Positions 45,417 through 56,485 of a DNA stretch of 64,000 bases are shown piece by piece. The translations under genes and the position numbers were made by a program. The stretch is from the NCBI RefSeq assembly GCF_024494385.1, contig NZ_JAEVLT010000017.1, positions 1 to 64,000 on the forward strand, read 5' to 3'. Position 1 is the first letter of the stretch; the number at the start of each line of letters is the position of its first letter. The notes below the pieces were generated by a model that was not told the origin of the DNA, did no database searches, and saw only the letters and a list, made by a program, of their open reading frames with translations. The stretch is from Bacillus sp. EB600. Lineage in GTDB: Bacteria; Bacillota; Bacilli; Bacillales; Cytobacillaceae.

Positions 45417-46556
45417 CTATATCGTTCTAATATCCTCAAACGTTTTCAATAATTGATGCGCACCCATGGTTGCCGACATTTCACCGTTTACCAATGCCTT
45501 TTCAATCACCGGGATAAATCTGCTCACTTCCGGATGGTTAAAGAAGCTTGTTCGCAGGTAATCCTCTACCATTGTGTACATCCAATCAATGGTCTGCTTT
45601 CGGCGCCGCTGACTGAACATACCTGATTCAGATGTTTTGCTGCGGAAATCTTGAATGACCTGCCACATTTCCGCAATCCCTTCACCCGTTAATGCCGAGC
45701 ATGTATAGGCCTGGGGAAACCATCCTTCTGTTATCGGCTGTAAATAATGTAGAATTCGATTAAACTCAGCCTTTGCTGTTAATGCACGCTGTTTATTTTC
45801 TCCATCCGCCTTGTTAACAAGGATCGCATCAGCCAGCTCCATGACACCCTTTTTTATCCCTTGAAGTTCATCTCCGCCGCCCGTCAGCATAACCAATAAG
45901 AAGAAATCAACCATTGAACGTACTGTTACTTCACTTTGCCCAACCCCCACGGTTTCAACAATAATGACATCAAACCCGGCTGCTTCACATATAAGCATCG
46001 TTTCCCTGCTTTTCCGGTTTACCCCGCCAAGGGTTCCTCCAGAAGCCGAAGGGCGAATAAAGGCATTTGGATTCCGTGAGAGCATGTCCATTCTTGTCTT
46101 GTCTCCAAGAATGCTGCCTCCTGTAACCGTGCTGCTCGGATCAACCGCCAGCACCGCGACGCAATTCCCTTGCTCACAAAGCATTGTCCCCAACGCTTCT
46201 ATTAATGTACTTTTTCCTGCACCGGGAACACCGGTAATTCCGATCCGTATCGAATTTCCGGTGTAGGGAAGCAGCTGCTTCAACACTTCTTGTGCTGTTT
46301 CCAAATGCTTCGCATTATTACTTTCAACCAGAGTAATCGTTTGTGCGATGATTGTCCGGTTCTTTGAAAGTACCCCCTGAACATAGTCACTTATAGATAA
46401 CCGGCGCCTTTTTGGCGGAGATGGCGGTGCTGAACGATTTAAACAGTCTGGCAGTTCAGAATGTTCCCCTGTAACCCCTTCCAGCACACGAGAAGCGAAT
46501 TCAGATCCCCCGCCTTCAGGTACCCATTCCGGTTTTTTCTCATTTTTATCCATCAT
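45417..46556 (-). CDS. meaB: MeaB/ArgK GTPase chaperone of methylmalonyl-CoA mutase
   Basis: 379 residues. The G-domain shows Walker [15 protein letters not shown] near residue 110, a Switch region with [33 protein letters not shown], and NKADG. MeaB loads and protects the B12-dependent mutase, and is a member of the G3E P-loop GTPases. The N-terminal extension with [11 protein letters not shown] is longer than in many relatives. Its ATG overlaps the mutB TGA by four bases, so translation is coupled. This pairing is the usual one for MeaB. Confidence 0.95.
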   Translation of the reverse strand: MMDKNEKKPEWVPEGGGSEFASRVLEGVTGEHSELPDCLNRSAPPSPPKRRRLSISDYVQGVLSKNRTIIAQTITLVESNNAKHLETAQEVLKQLLPYTGNSIRIGITGVPGAGKSTLIEALGTMLCEQGNCVAVLAVDPSSTVTGGSILGDKTRMDMLSRNPNAFIRPSASGGTLGGVNRKSRETMLICEAAGFDVIIVETVGVGQSEVTVRSMVDFFLLVMLTGGGDELQGIKKGVMELADAILVNKADGENKQRALTAKAEFNRILHYLQPITEGWFPQAYTCSALTGEGIAEMWQVIQDFRSKTSESGMFSQRRRKQTIDWMYTMVEDYLRTSFFNHPEVSRFIPVIEKALVNGEMSATMGAHQLLKTFEDIRTI

Positions 46557-48715
46557 TCGTCCTCAAGACGGCGGTTGATCTCTTCGAGTACTTTTTGCGC
46601 TGCTGAAGGTATCACTGTACCCGGTCCAAAAATTGCTGCCGCTCCATTCTCCTTTAGGAATTCATAATCCTGTGCCGGAATAACACCGCCCACAACCACA
46701 ACGATATCTTCACGTCCAAGCTTTCTTAATTCTTCTATTAACTGTGGCAATAATGTTTTATGACCTGCAGCCAAGGAACTCATCCCTACAACATGGACAT
46801 CATTTTCTACAGCTTGCATTGCGGTTTCCTCCGGTGTTTGGAATAAAGGACCAATATCGACATCAAAGCTCAAATCAGCAAATGCTGTAGCAATGACCTT
46901 TGCCCCGCGGTCATGTCCGTCCTGTCCCATTTTGGCAATCATAATCCTTGGGCGTCTGCCTTCCCGTTTTTCAAAGTCATCAGCCATTTTCCTTACGTGT
47001 GCTACCTGTTCGCCTTCGCCAAATTCCGCACTGTATACTCCGGTTATGGAATGAATGACAGCCTTATGGCGGCCGACTGCCTTTTCATAAGCATCAGAAA
47101 TTTCCCCAAGGCTCGCTCTTGCTCTTGCTGCTTTAATTGCTAAAGCCAATAGATTTCCTTCGCCTGTCTCAGCTGCCTTGGTAATGGCATCAAGTGTTAA
47201 TTTGACTACAGCTTCATCACGGTTTGCCCGCAATTCTGCTAATCTCCGAATCTGTGCTTCACGCACCGCAGTATTATCTACTTCGAGAATTTCAAGCGGA
47301 TCTTCCTTATCTAAACGATATTGATTTACACCAATGATCGATTCCTTCCCCGAATCAATTTGAGCCTGGCGGCGGGCCGCAGCTTCTTCAATCCGCATCT
47401 TTGGTAAGCCTGTTTCGATTGCCTTCGACATACCTCCAAGTTCTTCAATCTCCTGTATATGTGCCCAGGCTCGATTGACTAAATCCTGGGTAAGTGATTC
47501 TACATAATAGGATCCTCCCCATGGATCAACCACTTTACAGATCCCTGTTTCATCCTGCAAAAACAATTGGGTATTGCGGGCAATCCGGGCTGAAAAGTCC
47601 GTTGGCAGGGCAATCGCCTCATCCAGTGCATTCGTATGAAGCGATTGGGTATGCCCTAATGCCGCTGCCATTGCTTCAATACAGGTTCTTGTCACATTAT
47701 TGAACGGATCCTGCTCCGTAAGACTCCAGCCGGAGGTTTGACTGTGCGTCCTTAAAGCCATCGATTTTTCATTTTTCGGGTTAAACTGTTTGATAAGCTT
47801 TGCCCAAATCATCCGGGCCGCCCGCATTTTGGCCACTTCCATAAAATAGTTCATCCCGATTGCCCAGAAGAAAGATAAACGTGGTGCAAACGAATCGATA
47901 TCGATGCCAGCTTTTAATCCGGTCCTTACATATTCCAATCCGTCCGCCAGCGTATAGCCTAATTCAATATCCGCAGTTGCTCCCGCTTCCTGCATGTGAT
48001 AACCGGAAATACTAATGCTGTTGAACTTCGGCATGTGCTGTGAAGTGTAAGCAAAAATATCAGCGATAATCCGCATCGAAGCTTCAGGAGGATAAATATA
48101 CGTATTCCGTACCATATATTCTTTTAAAATATCATTTTGAATCGTTCCGGTCAGCTGTGATTGATGAACACCCTGTTCCTCTGCGGCAACGATGTAGAAT
48201 GCCAGAATAGGAAGAACCGCTCCGTTCATTGTCATCGAAACAGACATTTTATCTAACGGAATGCCCTCAAACAAAATTTTCATATCCAGAATCGAATCAA
48301 CGGCAACCCCGGCTTTTCCTACATCCCCGACTACACGAGGATGATCGGAGTCATAGCCGCGGTGTGTAGCCAGGTCAAAAGCAATTGAAAGCCCTTTCTG
48401 CCCTGCAGCCAGATTCCGGCGGTAGAACGCATTGCTTTCTTCGGCTGTAGAAAATCCTGCATATTGACGAACTGTCCATGGCTTTGTCACATACATTGTC
48501 GGATATGGCCCACGCAAAAATGGAGCAATCCCGGCAACATACCCAAGATGTTCCATCCCAGACAAGTCTTTATTTTCATAAACTGGCTTTACATCAATCT
48601 GCTCCATCGTCTTCCATTTATAATTGTCTATAGCAGCATGATCCATTGGCTTTGCGCTGGAAGATTGAGAGTTTCCTGTATAGGTAATCGTTGTAAAATC
48701 CGGATTTCTTCTCAT
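46553..48715 (-). CDS. mutB: methylmalonyl-CoA mutase large subunit
   Basis: 720 residues. The TIM barrel contains [20 protein letters not shown] and FSFFW-like [19 protein letters not shown], and the C-terminal cobalamin domain has the base-off motif [17 protein letters not shown] (Asp-x-His-x2-Gly) plus [14 protein letters not shown]. It converts (R)-methylmalonyl-CoA to succinyl-CoA with adenosylcobalamin. It overlaps mutA and meaB by four bases each. This subunit carries the catalysis; the small subunit is structural. No B12-riboswitch is visible upstream of the operon. Confidence 0.97.
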   Translation of the reverse strand: MRRNPDFTTITYTGNSQSSSAKPMDHAAIDNYKWKTMEQIDVKPVYENKDLSGMEHLGYVAGIAPFLRGPYPTMYVTKPWTVRQYAGFSTAEESNAFYRRNLAAGQKGLSIAFDLATHRGYDSDHPRVVGDVGKAGVAVDSILDMKILFEGIPLDKMSVSMTMNGAVLPILAFYIVAAEEQGVHQSQLTGTIQNDILKEYMVRNTYIYPPEASMRIIADIFAYTSQHMPKFNSISISGYHMQEAGATADIELGYTLADGLEYVRTGLKAGIDIDSFAPRLSFFWAIGMNYFMEVAKMRAARMIWAKLIKQFNPKNEKSMALRTHSQTSGWSLTEQDPFNNVTRTCIEAMAAALGHTQSLHTNALDEAIALPTDFSARIARNTQLFLQDETGICKVVDPWGGSYYVESLTQDLVNRAWAHIQEIEELGGMSKAIETGLPKMRIEEAAARRQAQIDSGKESIIGVNQYRLDKEDPLEILEVDNTAVREAQIRRLAELRANRDEAVVKLTLDAITKAAETGEGNLLALAIKAARARASLGEISDAYEKAVGRHKAVIHSITGVYSAEFGEGEQVAHVRKMADDFEKREGRRPRIMIAKMGQDGHDRGAKVIATAFADLSFDVDIGPLFQTPEETAMQAVENDVHVVGMSSLAAGHKTLLPQLIEELRKLGREDIVVVVGGVIPAQDYEFLKENGAAAIFGPGTVIPSAAQKVLEEINRRLEDE

Positions 48716-50868
48716 CGTCCAATTCCTTTCCGCTGTTGAAGGTCAAACAGCACGTTATAACAATTTGATTGCAAATGGACAAATTCATCCACGCCGGCCT
48801 GTTTATAAAGTTCCATATGTTCTAAATTTGGAAGCCCTGCTACGAACAGGGTAATTTCAGGATTTTCCTGTTTAAGCTCCCGCGCCAACAGTGGGACTAG
48901 TTCGGGATATACGGCGTCATTCGAACAGATTGCAACAACGGAAGCACCGGATTCCAGTGCAGCATGAACCGCTTGATCTACGGTGTCAAATCCGTTATTG
49001 GAAATCACTTCAAAGCCGCCCGTCTCAAAAAATCCTTTCGCAAAATCTGCCCGCGCTTTGTGCTGTGGAATCGGCCCTATATTGGCAAGGAAGACCTTCG
49101 GATAGGAGCCGTTATTTTCTTTAAAAATTTCAGCTTTTTGCCGTAAAACTTCAAAGCGTTCTACTCCACGATGCAGATTTAATGCTTGAATTGTCGGAGG
49201 AGCCTCATCTGATTCGCTGACAGCCTGAACCCATTCACCTAAAGAGACACCCGCATGGACCGCCTTTAGTGAGGTATCCACGATTTCTTCTCTAGTAGTT
49301 CTCAATCGATTAAGCAATGTTTCCTTTTTCAATCCATCCGTTAATTTTCGGGACGAACATGCCTCTAAACATCGGGATTGATAGGCAGATTCCCGATCCC
49401 CCTCATGCTCTGAAAGCTTTTGCTCGCTCAAGTTTGGATACATATTCGTTCCTACAAATTTATCTTTGCGCCGTCCGATATTCACAAAACGCCGGTCTGC
49501 GATCTCTTTGATTTGGGCTTGTACATAACCGCTCTCAAGCGTCTTAAACATCCCGCCATTCCCTTCAATAAGCTGGAATTGTTCCCAAGCTTGTTTAGCA
49601 AGAGAATCGGTTAAAGATTCAATGTACCAGGAGCCGCCTGCCGGGTCCGCCACCTTCGATAGGTGTGCTTCTTTTTCCAGTATGATTTGCGTATTTCTGG
49701 AAATTCGGCGCGAAAATTCATCTGCCGGCCGAACTGCTTCATCAAAAGACGAGACATGAAGACTATCAACGCCGGCAATAATGGCAGCGAAAGCTTCCGC
49801 CGTACCACGAAGCATATTGACATACGGATCGTACACGGTTTTGGTCCAGAATGATGTCCGGGCATGAATTGTCATTTTCTGTGCTTCTTCATTTCCCCCA
49901 AACACATCAATGATTTTAGACCAAAGTAAACGTCCGGCACGAAGCTTGGCGATCTCCATGAAGAAATTGGAGCCGATCGAGAAGGAAAAGAGCATTTTCG
50001 GTGCAATCTCTTCAATAGACAATCCTCTTTCCTGCATTTCACGAACATATTCCACACCGGAAGCAAGCGCAAATGACAGCTCTTGAACAGCATTCGCTCC
50101 TGCATTATGGAAAGGATCTCCCTGTACCAGAATTGTTTTTAATTCCGGGGTTTCATTATTTGCCCATAAGGTAAGGTCTGCCATTAATTCATAAGCTTTC
50201 TGCAGCGAAAACGGGATCGTCCCTTCTTTTACCAGTGTTCCTAACGGATCCATACCCACACAACCGCGCAGCTTGCTTATATCCATTCCCTTCTGTTGAG
50301 TATGCCTAACAAGCATGCTATAGATCGGTAATCCTGCACAACCTGCCTGAATAAGAAGTGGAGTATGTTCAAGGTCGATTCCCTCTAAGGCTTGATTTAG
50401 ATCCTGTAAGGAACTAATCGATACTCCCCCGTTCCCTACTTTTTCCGGCAGGGCTTGATCCGGATCCTGTCCTAAGGCAGAGGCTTGATCGAGAACAAGG
50501 TTGAGCATTGTCTGGCCGCGGTTTAAATCATGTTTAGCGGCTTCATTAAATTCTTTAGCTGTACTATAGACGAGCTCCTGACATACCTCCCAAGGTTTTT
50601 CCTGATAACCTAATGCGCGTGTTCCACGCACATAAGGAACTGTTCCCGGCAGTGAAGATAGGTGTGAAAGCCCCTCAATATCCTCCTGCCGATACATCGT
50701 TTGCAGAGAAATACCCTCATATGTTTTCGAAACAAGCTTCTCCTCAAAAGAGGCGCCTTTTAATGACTTTTCCGCTGCTTTGCGCCACTCTTGATACGTA
50801 GGGACGGGAAACTCGCTGAATAACCGGTTTTCCTCACTTAATTCTTGCTTTTGATCAACTTTTAACAT
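48712..50868 (-). CDS. mutA: methylmalonyl-CoA mutase small subunit
   Basis: 718 residues, homologous to the large subunit ([21 protein letters not shown] aligns with its barrel entrance). In the C-terminal B12-like domain the Asp-x-His-x2-Gly motif is gone: the region reads [20 protein letters not shown]. So it cannot ligate cobalamin, as is usual for the small subunit. It forms a heterodimer with MutB. GAGGGGGAT precedes the ATG. Sequence is intact with no frameshift. Confidence 0.95.
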   Translation of the reverse strand: MLKVDQKQELSEENRLFSEFPVPTYQEWRKAAEKSLKGASFEEKLVSKTYEGISLQTMYRQEDIEGLSHLSSLPGTVPYVRGTRALGYQEKPWEVCQELVYSTAKEFNEAAKHDLNRGQTMLNLVLDQASALGQDPDQALPEKVGNGGVSISSLQDLNQALEGIDLEHTPLLIQAGCAGLPIYSMLVRHTQQKGMDISKLRGCVGMDPLGTLVKEGTIPFSLQKAYELMADLTLWANNETPELKTILVQGDPFHNAGANAVQELSFALASGVEYVREMQERGLSIEEIAPKMLFSFSIGSNFFMEIAKLRAGRLLWSKIIDVFGGNEEAQKMTIHARTSFWTKTVYDPYVNMLRGTAEAFAAIIAGVDSLHVSSFDEAVRPADEFSRRISRNTQIILEKEAHLSKVADPAGGSWYIESLTDSLAKQAWEQFQLIEGNGGMFKTLESGYVQAQIKEIADRRFVNIGRRKDKFVGTNMYPNLSEQKLSEHEGDRESAYQSRCLEACSSRKLTDGLKKETLLNRLRTTREEIVDTSLKAVHAGVSLGEWVQAVSESDEAPPTIQALNLHRGVERFEVLRQKAEIFKENNGSYPKVFLANIGPIPQHKARADFAKGFFETGGFEVISNNGFDTVDQAVHAALESGASVVAICSNDAVYPELVPLLARELKQENPEITLFVAGLPNLEHMELYKQAGVDEFVHLQSNCYNVLFDLQQRKGIGR

Positions 50869-50901
50869 CCGTTATCCCCCTCTCTTCTTCAAGCTTTCAT
50901 G

Positions 50902-51441
50902 CTATTCTGTTTTCACAAGGAAGAGCGGCTGACCATACTCAACTAACTGGCCATTCTCAACCAACACGTCAACAATCTCACCGTTACCATCTGCTTCAAT
51001 TTCGTTAAATAGCTTCATCGCTTCCAATATGCATACGACGGTCGATTTCTCGACTTTATCACCGATTTTCACAAACGGATCTGCATCCACACCCGGAGCT
51101 TGATAGAATGTTCCTACCATTGGCGAAACAATCTTAAATAAACTTGGATCATCTGCATCGATTGGCTTTTGACGCTCTTCTTTTACAGGTTTCGTTTCAA
51201 CTGAAAAGGGTTGAAATGCAGGTTTTGAGATTTCCTTTTCCGCCGGAGTTGGAGCTTCTTTAACAGCTAAAGGCAATACCTGAGCTTTTGGTGGTTCTAT
51301 CTTTACAAAACTGGCTAAAGCGCCTTCTTGCTTCTTTAAAGAAATCTTCGATTCAGCTTCCCCCAAATCAACTTCCAATTCCTGAAGGGCTGACTCATCA
51401 AAAAGGTTGATTATTTCTCTAATTTCATGCATCTTCCACAT
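50902..51441 (-). CDS. accB: biotin carboxyl carrier protein (canonical)
   Basis: 179 residues. N-terminal helical AccB domain ([20 protein letters not shown]), a Pro/Lys-rich linker (about 50-95), then the biotinyl domain with [12 protein letters not shown] and the biotin site [12 protein letters not shown]. Lys143 is the biotin acceptor. It shuttles CO2 from the biotin carboxylase to a carboxyltransferase, here most likely the propionyl-CoA enzyme. AAGGAGAG lies upstream of its ATG. It is one of two BCCP genes in the operon; the second is at 52827. Confidence 0.95.
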   Translation of the reverse strand: MWKMHEIREIINLFDESALQELEVDLGEAESKISLKKQEGALASFVKIEPPKAQVLPLAVKEAPTPAEKEISKPAFQPFSVETKPVKEERQKPIDADDPSLFKIVSPMVGTFYQAPGVDADPFVKIGDKVEKSTVVCILEAMKLFNEIEADGNGEIVDVLVENGQLVEYGQPLFLVKTE

Positions 51442-51458
51442 TTTTCATTCTCTCCTTA

Positions 51459-52811
51459 TTAGTCTTCTATTTTGATAGAATGCAATTCTAAAAATTTAGT
51501 ATTGAAATCACCATTGACAAAAGCTTCATGCTCTAATAATTGAAGATGGAATGGGATCGTTGTTTTAATACCGCTTATCTCAAACTCTGATAAAGCGCGT
51601 TTCATCCGTTGAATGGCCTCATTACGGTCCTTTCCCCAAACGATGATTTTTGCCACCATCGAATCATAAAATGGAGAAATCTGATAACCCGGATAGACTG
51701 CACTATCCACTCTTACACCGTATCCACCTGGGGGAAGGTACATTTCAACCTTACCTGGTGACGGCATAAAGTTCTTTGCCGGATTTTCTGCATTAATCCG
51801 GCATTCTAACGCCCAACCGTTTATCCTTATATCGCTTTGCTGAAAAGACAGTGGATAGCCTGCAGCTACAGTAATCTGTTCCCTGATCAAATCGACCCCT
51901 GTAATCATCTCCGTAACGGGATGCTCTACCTGGATGCGGGTATTCATCTCCATAAAAAAGAATTGTCCATGTTTATCCAAAAGGAATTCGACGGTCCCTG
52001 CACCGTGATAGTTAACAGATTTAGCTGCTGCGACGGCTGCATTTCCCATTTGCTCTCTTAGTTCTTGATTAAGGGCCGGTGATGGAGCTTCTTCAACTAG
52101 TTTTTGATGGCGCCGCTGGATTGAGCAATCCCGTTCCCCAAGGTAAACGACATTCCCCATTTTATCTGCAATAATCTGAATTTCTACATGGCGAGGCTCC
52201 TCCAAATACTTCTCGATATAAACACCCGAGTTCCCAAAAGCGGTTTCAGCTTCTTTCTGCGCTTGCCGGATGGCCTTTCTCAGTTCGGTTTCATCGTTAG
52301 CTACCCTCATTCCCTTTCCGCCGCCGCCAGCAGTGGCCTTAACGATAACAGGGTAACCGATTCCATTTGCGACCTTGACTGCTTCTTCCAGATCCTCGAC
52401 TAACCCCTCTGTACCAGGAACAGTAGGAACGCCTGCCTGCTTCATCGTATCTCTAGCAACCGCTTTTTCCCCCATCTTATTGATTGCCTCAGCAGCAGGT
52501 CCAATAAAGGTAATATTGCACTCGGTACAAAACTCTGCAAAATCTGCATTTTCTGCTAAGAAACCATAGCCGGGATGAATCGCATCTGCATTCGATAGTA
52601 AAGCAGCACTTATCAAATTTGTCATATTTAAATAGCTGTCTTTCGATGCTGTTGGGCCAATGCAATAGGCTTCATCCGCCATTTTTACATGCAAGGACTC
52701 TTTGTCTGCCTCCGAATAGACGGCAACAGTATGAATCCCCATCTCCCGACAAGCACGGATCACACGAACCGCAATTTCTCCCCGATTGGCAATAAGTACT
52801 TTCTTAAACAT
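51459..52811 (-). CDS. accC: biotin carboxylase
   Basis: 450 residues from ATG 52811, after GGGGAGGAA. ATP-grasp enzyme: [20 protein letters not shown] at the N-terminus, the ATP lid [16 protein letters not shown] near 160, [13 protein letters not shown] near 203, CSIQRRHQK, and [19 protein letters not shown] near 287. It carboxylates biotin on BCCP using bicarbonate and ATP. Between two BCCP genes, it should serve both. It is operon-linked to the carboxyltransferase at the far end (43362), so the four carboxylase parts are spread over one transcript. Confidence 0.96.
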   Translation of the reverse strand: MFKKVLIANRGEIAVRVIRACREMGIHTVAVYSEADKESLHVKMADEAYCIGPTASKDSYLNMTNLISAALLSNADAIHPGYGFLAENADFAEFCTECNITFIGPAAEAINKMGEKAVARDTMKQAGVPTVPGTEGLVEDLEEAVKVANGIGYPVIVKATAGGGGKGMRVANDETELRKAIRQAQKEAETAFGNSGVYIEKYLEEPRHVEIQIIADKMGNVVYLGERDCSIQRRHQKLVEEAPSPALNQELREQMGNAAVAAAKSVNYHGAGTVEFLLDKHGQFFFMEMNTRIQVEHPVTEMITGVDLIREQITVAAGYPLSFQQSDIRINGWALECRINAENPAKNFMPSPGKVEMYLPPGGYGVRVDSAVYPGYQISPFYDSMVAKIIVWGKDRNEAIQRMKRALSEFEISGIKTTIPFHLQLLEHEAFVNGDFNTKFLELHSIKIED

Positions 52812-52826
52812 CAATAATTCCTCCCC

Positions 52827-53318
52827 TTATTCCGGCATGACTATAAATAGCGGCTGCCCGTAATCCACCAATTGACCTTCTTCTACAAGAACTTCAACGA
52901 TTTCCCCATCTACATCCGATAGAATCTCATGGGAGAGCTTTAACGCCTCCATGTTGCACATGCCAACAATACTGTTGGATGTTATTTTGTCTCCGACCTT
53001 TACATAAGGTTCTGCACCTGGTTTGATGGAAGAAGAGAACACTCCGATAAAAGTCGAAACAATTGTGTGCAATTGGTGCTCTTTGACCTTCTCTTTTACT
53101 GCCGGTTCAGCAGGTATAGATTCTTCTAACGTAGCTGCCGCTTCGTTTAAGGCGGTTTGCAGCATTTCCTGTGGAGTTTCAACCATTTGCTGGTCAATAA
53201 TTTTAGGGAGAGGCTTTTTCATCGAAATCCTTACTCCTCCATTCTTCAAATTAAATTCCTGAATGGAAGATTTATTTACTAATTTAATCATTTCTCTCAG
53301 TTCAAGCATTTTTATCAT
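52827..53318 (-). CDS. second BCCP-like protein with altered biotin motif
   Basis: 163 residues with an AccB-type N-terminal helix (LELREMIKLVNKSSIQEF), a short linker and a biotinyl domain (FIGVFSSSIKPGAEPY, VGDKITSNS). The biotin site reads GMCNMEALKLSHEI instead of the usual CxxEAMKLxNEI: Leu replaces Met just before Lys127. The end VEEGQLVDYGQPLFIV is canonical. It is the first gene after the operators, with AAAGGAG before its ATG, followed by accC. It may be a weakly biotinylated or non-biotinylated partner, or a differently regulated BCCP. That is inference. Confidence 0.85.
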   Translation of the reverse strand: MIKMLELREMIKLVNKSSIQEFNLKNGGVRISMKKPLPKIIDQQMVETPQEMLQTALNEAAATLEESIPAEPAVKEKVKEHQLHTIVSTFIGVFSSSIKPGAEPYVKVGDKITSNSIVGMCNMEALKLSHEILSDVDGEIVEVLVEEGQLVDYGQPLFIVMPE

Positions 53319-53427
53319 CGATTGACACTCCTTTACTGTTTTTTCATTTACTTTTCATGTGTCGAAAAAAACTCTGATTTCTCCTTTAAACTGTAATTCT
53401 AATAAAAGCAGTCCCTCAAGCTTCAAA

Positions 53428-53741
53428 CCGACTAGTTGGTCCCAAACGATTAATACATAATTATTTTTATATAATGGGATTTTCATCACAGACGGACTAG
53501 TTGGTCCGACTGGAATAGTAATTGTCACTTCCCTTTTAATCGGGTACACATTCAGACGGACTAGTTGGTCCGAAATTGCTATCAAAAAAAGCTAAAATAG
53601 TCGTTTTTAACATTTTTGCCTGATACATTATAAAAATATTAAATTTTGTAACAGTTAGCACCGACTAGTTGGTTCCTATTTTGCAATATTCAGTCAAAAA
53701 AGTCAATACTTTATTTCAATAAGACTGACTAGTTGGTCCGC
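53428..53741. promoter_or_regulatory. array of five ACTAGTTGGT operator-like elements
   Basis: Five copies of a GACNGACTAGTTGGTCC-like imperfect palindrome sit at 53428-53443, 53492-53512, 53555-53572, 53661-53676 and 53723-53741, all in one orientation (core ACTAGTTGGT starting at 53431, 53497, 53560, 53664 and 53728). Core-to-core distances are 66, 63, 104 and 64 bp, close to whole turns of B-DNA. They fill the gap between the TetR gene and the first operon gene. They are probably the binding sites of that TetR protein and carry the operon promoter. Confidence 0.85.
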
Positions 53742-53787
53742 CATTACCGCAAATAGATTGCATGCGTTAGACAAACCAACTACTGCA

Positions 53788-54447
53788 TTAAAAAAAGTTA
53801 TTTCCCAAACTAAGATCTTCAGGATAGGACCTTATAAAAAATTTCGAAAAATCAGGATTTTCCTTTGCTTCCTTTGTTAAAATTGAATGTAAAATAATAT
53901 CGGCATAAATATCGGCAATTTCTTCGATTGTGTACCGACCGTTTTTATTATACCACTTATAAATCCAGTTGATCATTCCAAATACCGCCATCGCAATGAT
54001 TGGCACCGGCAGTTCTTTACGAAACTCCCCACACTCGACCCCATCCTGAATGACTTTAAACATTAATTTTTTATACTGGTCTCTTTTTACCTTTATTTTT
54101 TTAAAGTATTCAGGAGCCAGATATGAACTTTCTTGATAGAAAACAGTAACTTCTGATTTGTACAAATCAATCATGGTAACAAAGGATTTAATGATATTGT
54201 GGAGCCTCTCGGTTGGCGTATTCCACTGTTCGCAAGCTGCTTGCCCCTTTTCTAATACATAGGAAATAAATTGATCATGGATCACATAAAGCAGTTCATC
54301 CTTTGATTTAAAATTATGATAAAATCCTCCTTTTGATGATTCACACTCTTTAACAATTTGGTCAACAGTGACCCTGTGAAAGCCTTGTGCTTCAAACAAT
54401 CGGAGCGATGTCTCAATAATTCGATCTCGTAATGATTTTTTTATCAT
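53788..54447 (-). CDS. TetR/AcrR family transcriptional regulator
   Basis: 219 residues. N-terminal helix-turn-helix of TetR type: RDRIIETSLRLFEAQGFHRV, then VDQIVKECESSKGGFYHNFKSKDELLY, residues 8-52. The C-terminal ligand domain is helical. It ends about 450 bp upstream of the methylmalonyl-CoA operon, on the same strand, with five operator-like repeats between. It most likely represses that operon and its own expression, with an acyl-CoA as inducer. TetR control is common for acyl-CoA carboxylase and fatty-acid operons in Bacillus, but the inducer here is inference. Confidence 0.93.
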   Translation of the reverse strand: MIKKSLRDRIIETSLRLFEAQGFHRVTVDQIVKECESSKGGFYHNFKSKDELLYVIHDQFISYVLEKGQAACEQWNTPTERLHNIIKSFVTMIDLYKSEVTVFYQESSYLAPEYFKKIKVKRDQYKKLMFKVIQDGVECGEFRKELPVPIIAMAVFGMINWIYKWYNKNGRYTIEEIADIYADIILHSILTKEAKENPDFSKFFIRSYPEDLSLGNNFF

Positions 54448-54547
54448 TCATCTTCACCCTATTTTATTTTACCATTCCTCCTTATTATTTAGAAACTCTT
54501 CAATTTAAAAATTTAAAGTTTCGAATCAAAAAGTTATAGCGCCACTA

Positions 54548-54575
54548 TTTACAAAGGAACGACAAGCTTTGTAAA
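54548..54575. promoter_or_regulatory. inverted repeat upstream of the TetR gene
   Basis: TTTACAAAG (54548-54556) and CTTTGTAAA (54567-54575) are perfect 9-bp arms 10 bp apart, about 100 bp upstream of the TetR start. No protein is obvious. Confidence 0.4.
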
Positions 54576-54737
54576 TGCTGTCCGGGGTTGGTCTACCATA
54601 TCATTACGGCCGCTTTTTTTTTTCAAAATTTTCTTAACTCAACTTTCGCACCTTAAAAAATATGATGAGTTTAAATGGCTGTAAAGTTCAGAGTAGTTGA
54701 AATATAGTCTTGACATTAAAAATAGGCATGAAAAAAC

Positions 54738-54983
54738 ACCTCATCGTTTGTTATAGTTGATTTGTCGAGAATCACCATAACGATACAGAAGAGGTGCCTC
54801 CCGGGTCAAAATAAGCAACTACCTAATGAACTAACATCAACATTTAAAGGATTAAAGGTGCTAAAACATCTAAGAAAAGCTGGGATTACACAGTCTTTTG
54901 GCTATTCTCGTGGTCTTCTTTTTCAACTGATTTTTTGTTTGATCTTTGAAAACAAGAACTGGTTTCGGACACTTGAAAGTTAG
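54738..54983 (+). mobile_element. IS4-type insertion sequence remnant
   Basis: A segment reading LPNELTSTFKGLKVLKHLRK, GITQSFGYSRGLLFQL and FENKNWFRTLES matches the N-terminus of IS4-family transposases found in Bacillus. Only about 60 codons remain; the catalytic domain is gone. A CACCTC/GAGGTG hairpin upstream (54742-54797) is probably part of the element's left end. Confidence 0.6.
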
Positions 54984-55070
54984 GTGGATTTTTTGACAAT
55001 TTATGCATTTATTCATTCCACACTACACTGGCATCATTTGAACAGTGTCAGGACCACCGCTCGTTCATGA

Positions 55071-56210
55071 TTATTCTTCTTCTCGTAACAGAAGGGCTTC
55101 CTTCGCCATAACCGCAAGCTCAATTGTTTCAAGGGTTTTGCAATAATGATTTAAAATCTCTCCATTCAAACTGACTTCTTCATGAATATAATCCAGAACA
55201 TGCCAATCCTCAAACCAATCTCCGCTCTTCGCCTCTTCATGAGGGGTATTCGGCCAGGCATATTTTAAAGGCGGGCTGTACAGCCGCTCGGCGCCCTTTC
55301 TCAACACGCAATTCTTGACCCGTCGCTTATAAAGGGATCGGGGAAAAGATTCATTTACATCATTAAACAAATCAGGCCAATAATCTTTCCGTGAGCCCGT
55401 GTGAGGGTGTTCATGCGCCCATTTCAAGACCCCCTCCAGAATCTTTTCACGCTGAAAAAGAAGCGAATATAATTTTTTTCCGAATAAAATTCTTTCGTGG
55501 AGCGAAGTGAAATATCGTGAGGTGGCGCCGGCAAGTGAAGTTTTCTCCCTTTTTTCCCCTGCACAGTAGGGAAAAAGAATGTTATTGAGTCGCAAAAATT
55601 CATACATTTTGAAGCTGACCGTACCGGTTACAGTTTTTTTGAAATGATTATTTTGAATCAATCTTTTTTCCAAATAGCTTTGTTCGTTTATCACCGTCGC
55701 AATCGCCAACGTATAGCTATCCCCGCTGTGCCAAAAATAACGCCACATCGTTTCCATGAAGGTGGAAGTGTAAAAAAAAGGTAAAAGATGGAACATTTCT
55801 TGGCTACCCCTCACACTCAGGTCATAAACCAAAAATTGAGGAAACACATCTTGAAAAATCAACCAACTGCCTCGTTCCAAAAAGGAAAAAAAAGCTTTCT
55901 GATCTCTTTCAGGCAGAAGTTTTGTCAGCAATTCCCCTTTTAAATCCGTCATGTTCCATCCGACGTTTCGCGATACCATATGTCCGAGAAGGGCCCAATG
56001 TATTTCAGGGTGCTGAAGGTAAAACTGAAAATAAGCTTGCGTCCGTGTTAGATTGTTTTGGTTAAGTTGTCTCGTCTGTTCTCTTATAAGGTGAATACAT
56101 TGTTTATCATTTTCTGATAAACAGGGCAGAAGGCCGGAAGATTTCTTTTTCATCTTTTTTTTCAATTCTTTTTTTACATCTGAGAAAGAGTCCAGCAAAA
56201 ACGGCATCAT
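55071..56210 (-). CDS. DUF2515 (YppC-like) protein
   Basis: 379 residues, Lys-rich at the N-terminus (KKELKKKMKKKSSGLLP), helical throughout, with EQTRQLNQNNLTRTQAYF and near residue 80 LLGHMVSRNVGWNMTDLKGE as recognisable DUF2515 features. Members occur in Bacillaceae only, one being B. subtilis YppC; function unknown. No signal peptide. The start lies just left of the TnpB 2 element, so its 5' flank was touched by the insertion. It shares the region with the cyclase gene to the right. The reading frame is intact. Confidence 0.8.
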   Translation of the reverse strand: MMPFLLDSFSDVKKELKKKMKKKSSGLLPCLSENDKQCIHLIREQTRQLNQNNLTRTQAYFQFYLQHPEIHWALLGHMVSRNVGWNMTDLKGELLTKLLPERDQKAFFSFLERGSWLIFQDVFPQFLVYDLSVRGSQEMFHLLPFFYTSTFMETMWRYFWHSGDSYTLAIATVINEQSYLEKRLIQNNHFKKTVTGTVSFKMYEFLRLNNILFPYCAGEKREKTSLAGATSRYFTSLHERILFGKKLYSLLFQREKILEGVLKWAHEHPHTGSRKDYWPDLFNDVNESFPRSLYKRRVKNCVLRKGAERLYSPPLKYAWPNTPHEEAKSGDWFEDWHVLDYIHEEVSLNGEILNHYCKTLETIELAVMAKEALLLREEE

Positions 56211-56284
56211 CCTTTCTCAAAGTTCATTTTGACTGTATTGGTCCTGGTTACTAAAATCTATTGAAAACTATTAAAAGTTATCAA

Positions 56285-56485
56285 ATAGTGAATAATCGCC
56301 CCCCGAACCAAGTAAAAAGGGCTGCCGTGACGATTCCCACGTCATTCCGTCAGGAAGGGAGTCTAACCCTCGCCATGAACCTGCTGTCCAAGGCAGCCTG
56401 CGGCGCTCTGTTAGAGCCGGCATTTGCGAATGTCCATTCCCTCTGTGGGTCAGCCATTCGCAAAATTTGAATTAGTAACCGAGGT
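56285..56485 (-). ncRNA. candidate omega (re)RNA of TnpB 2
   Basis: The 200 bp directly after tnpB 2 on its strand is GC-rich and full of stems: GCGAATG (56427-56433) with CATTCGC (56455-56461), GCTGCCGTGACG with CGTCATTCC-type pairing near 56331-56352, and TTAGAGCC/GGC-type pairing at 56410. The position and composition match TnpB guide RNAs. It ends in an AT-rich run (ATTATTCAC) that should border the guide. Confidence 0.6.

Noticed and set aside
53355-53585. 76-codon open frame across the operator array
   Set aside because: It runs through the repeated ACTAGTTGGT elements and has no ribosome binding site; the repeats themselves explain the openness.
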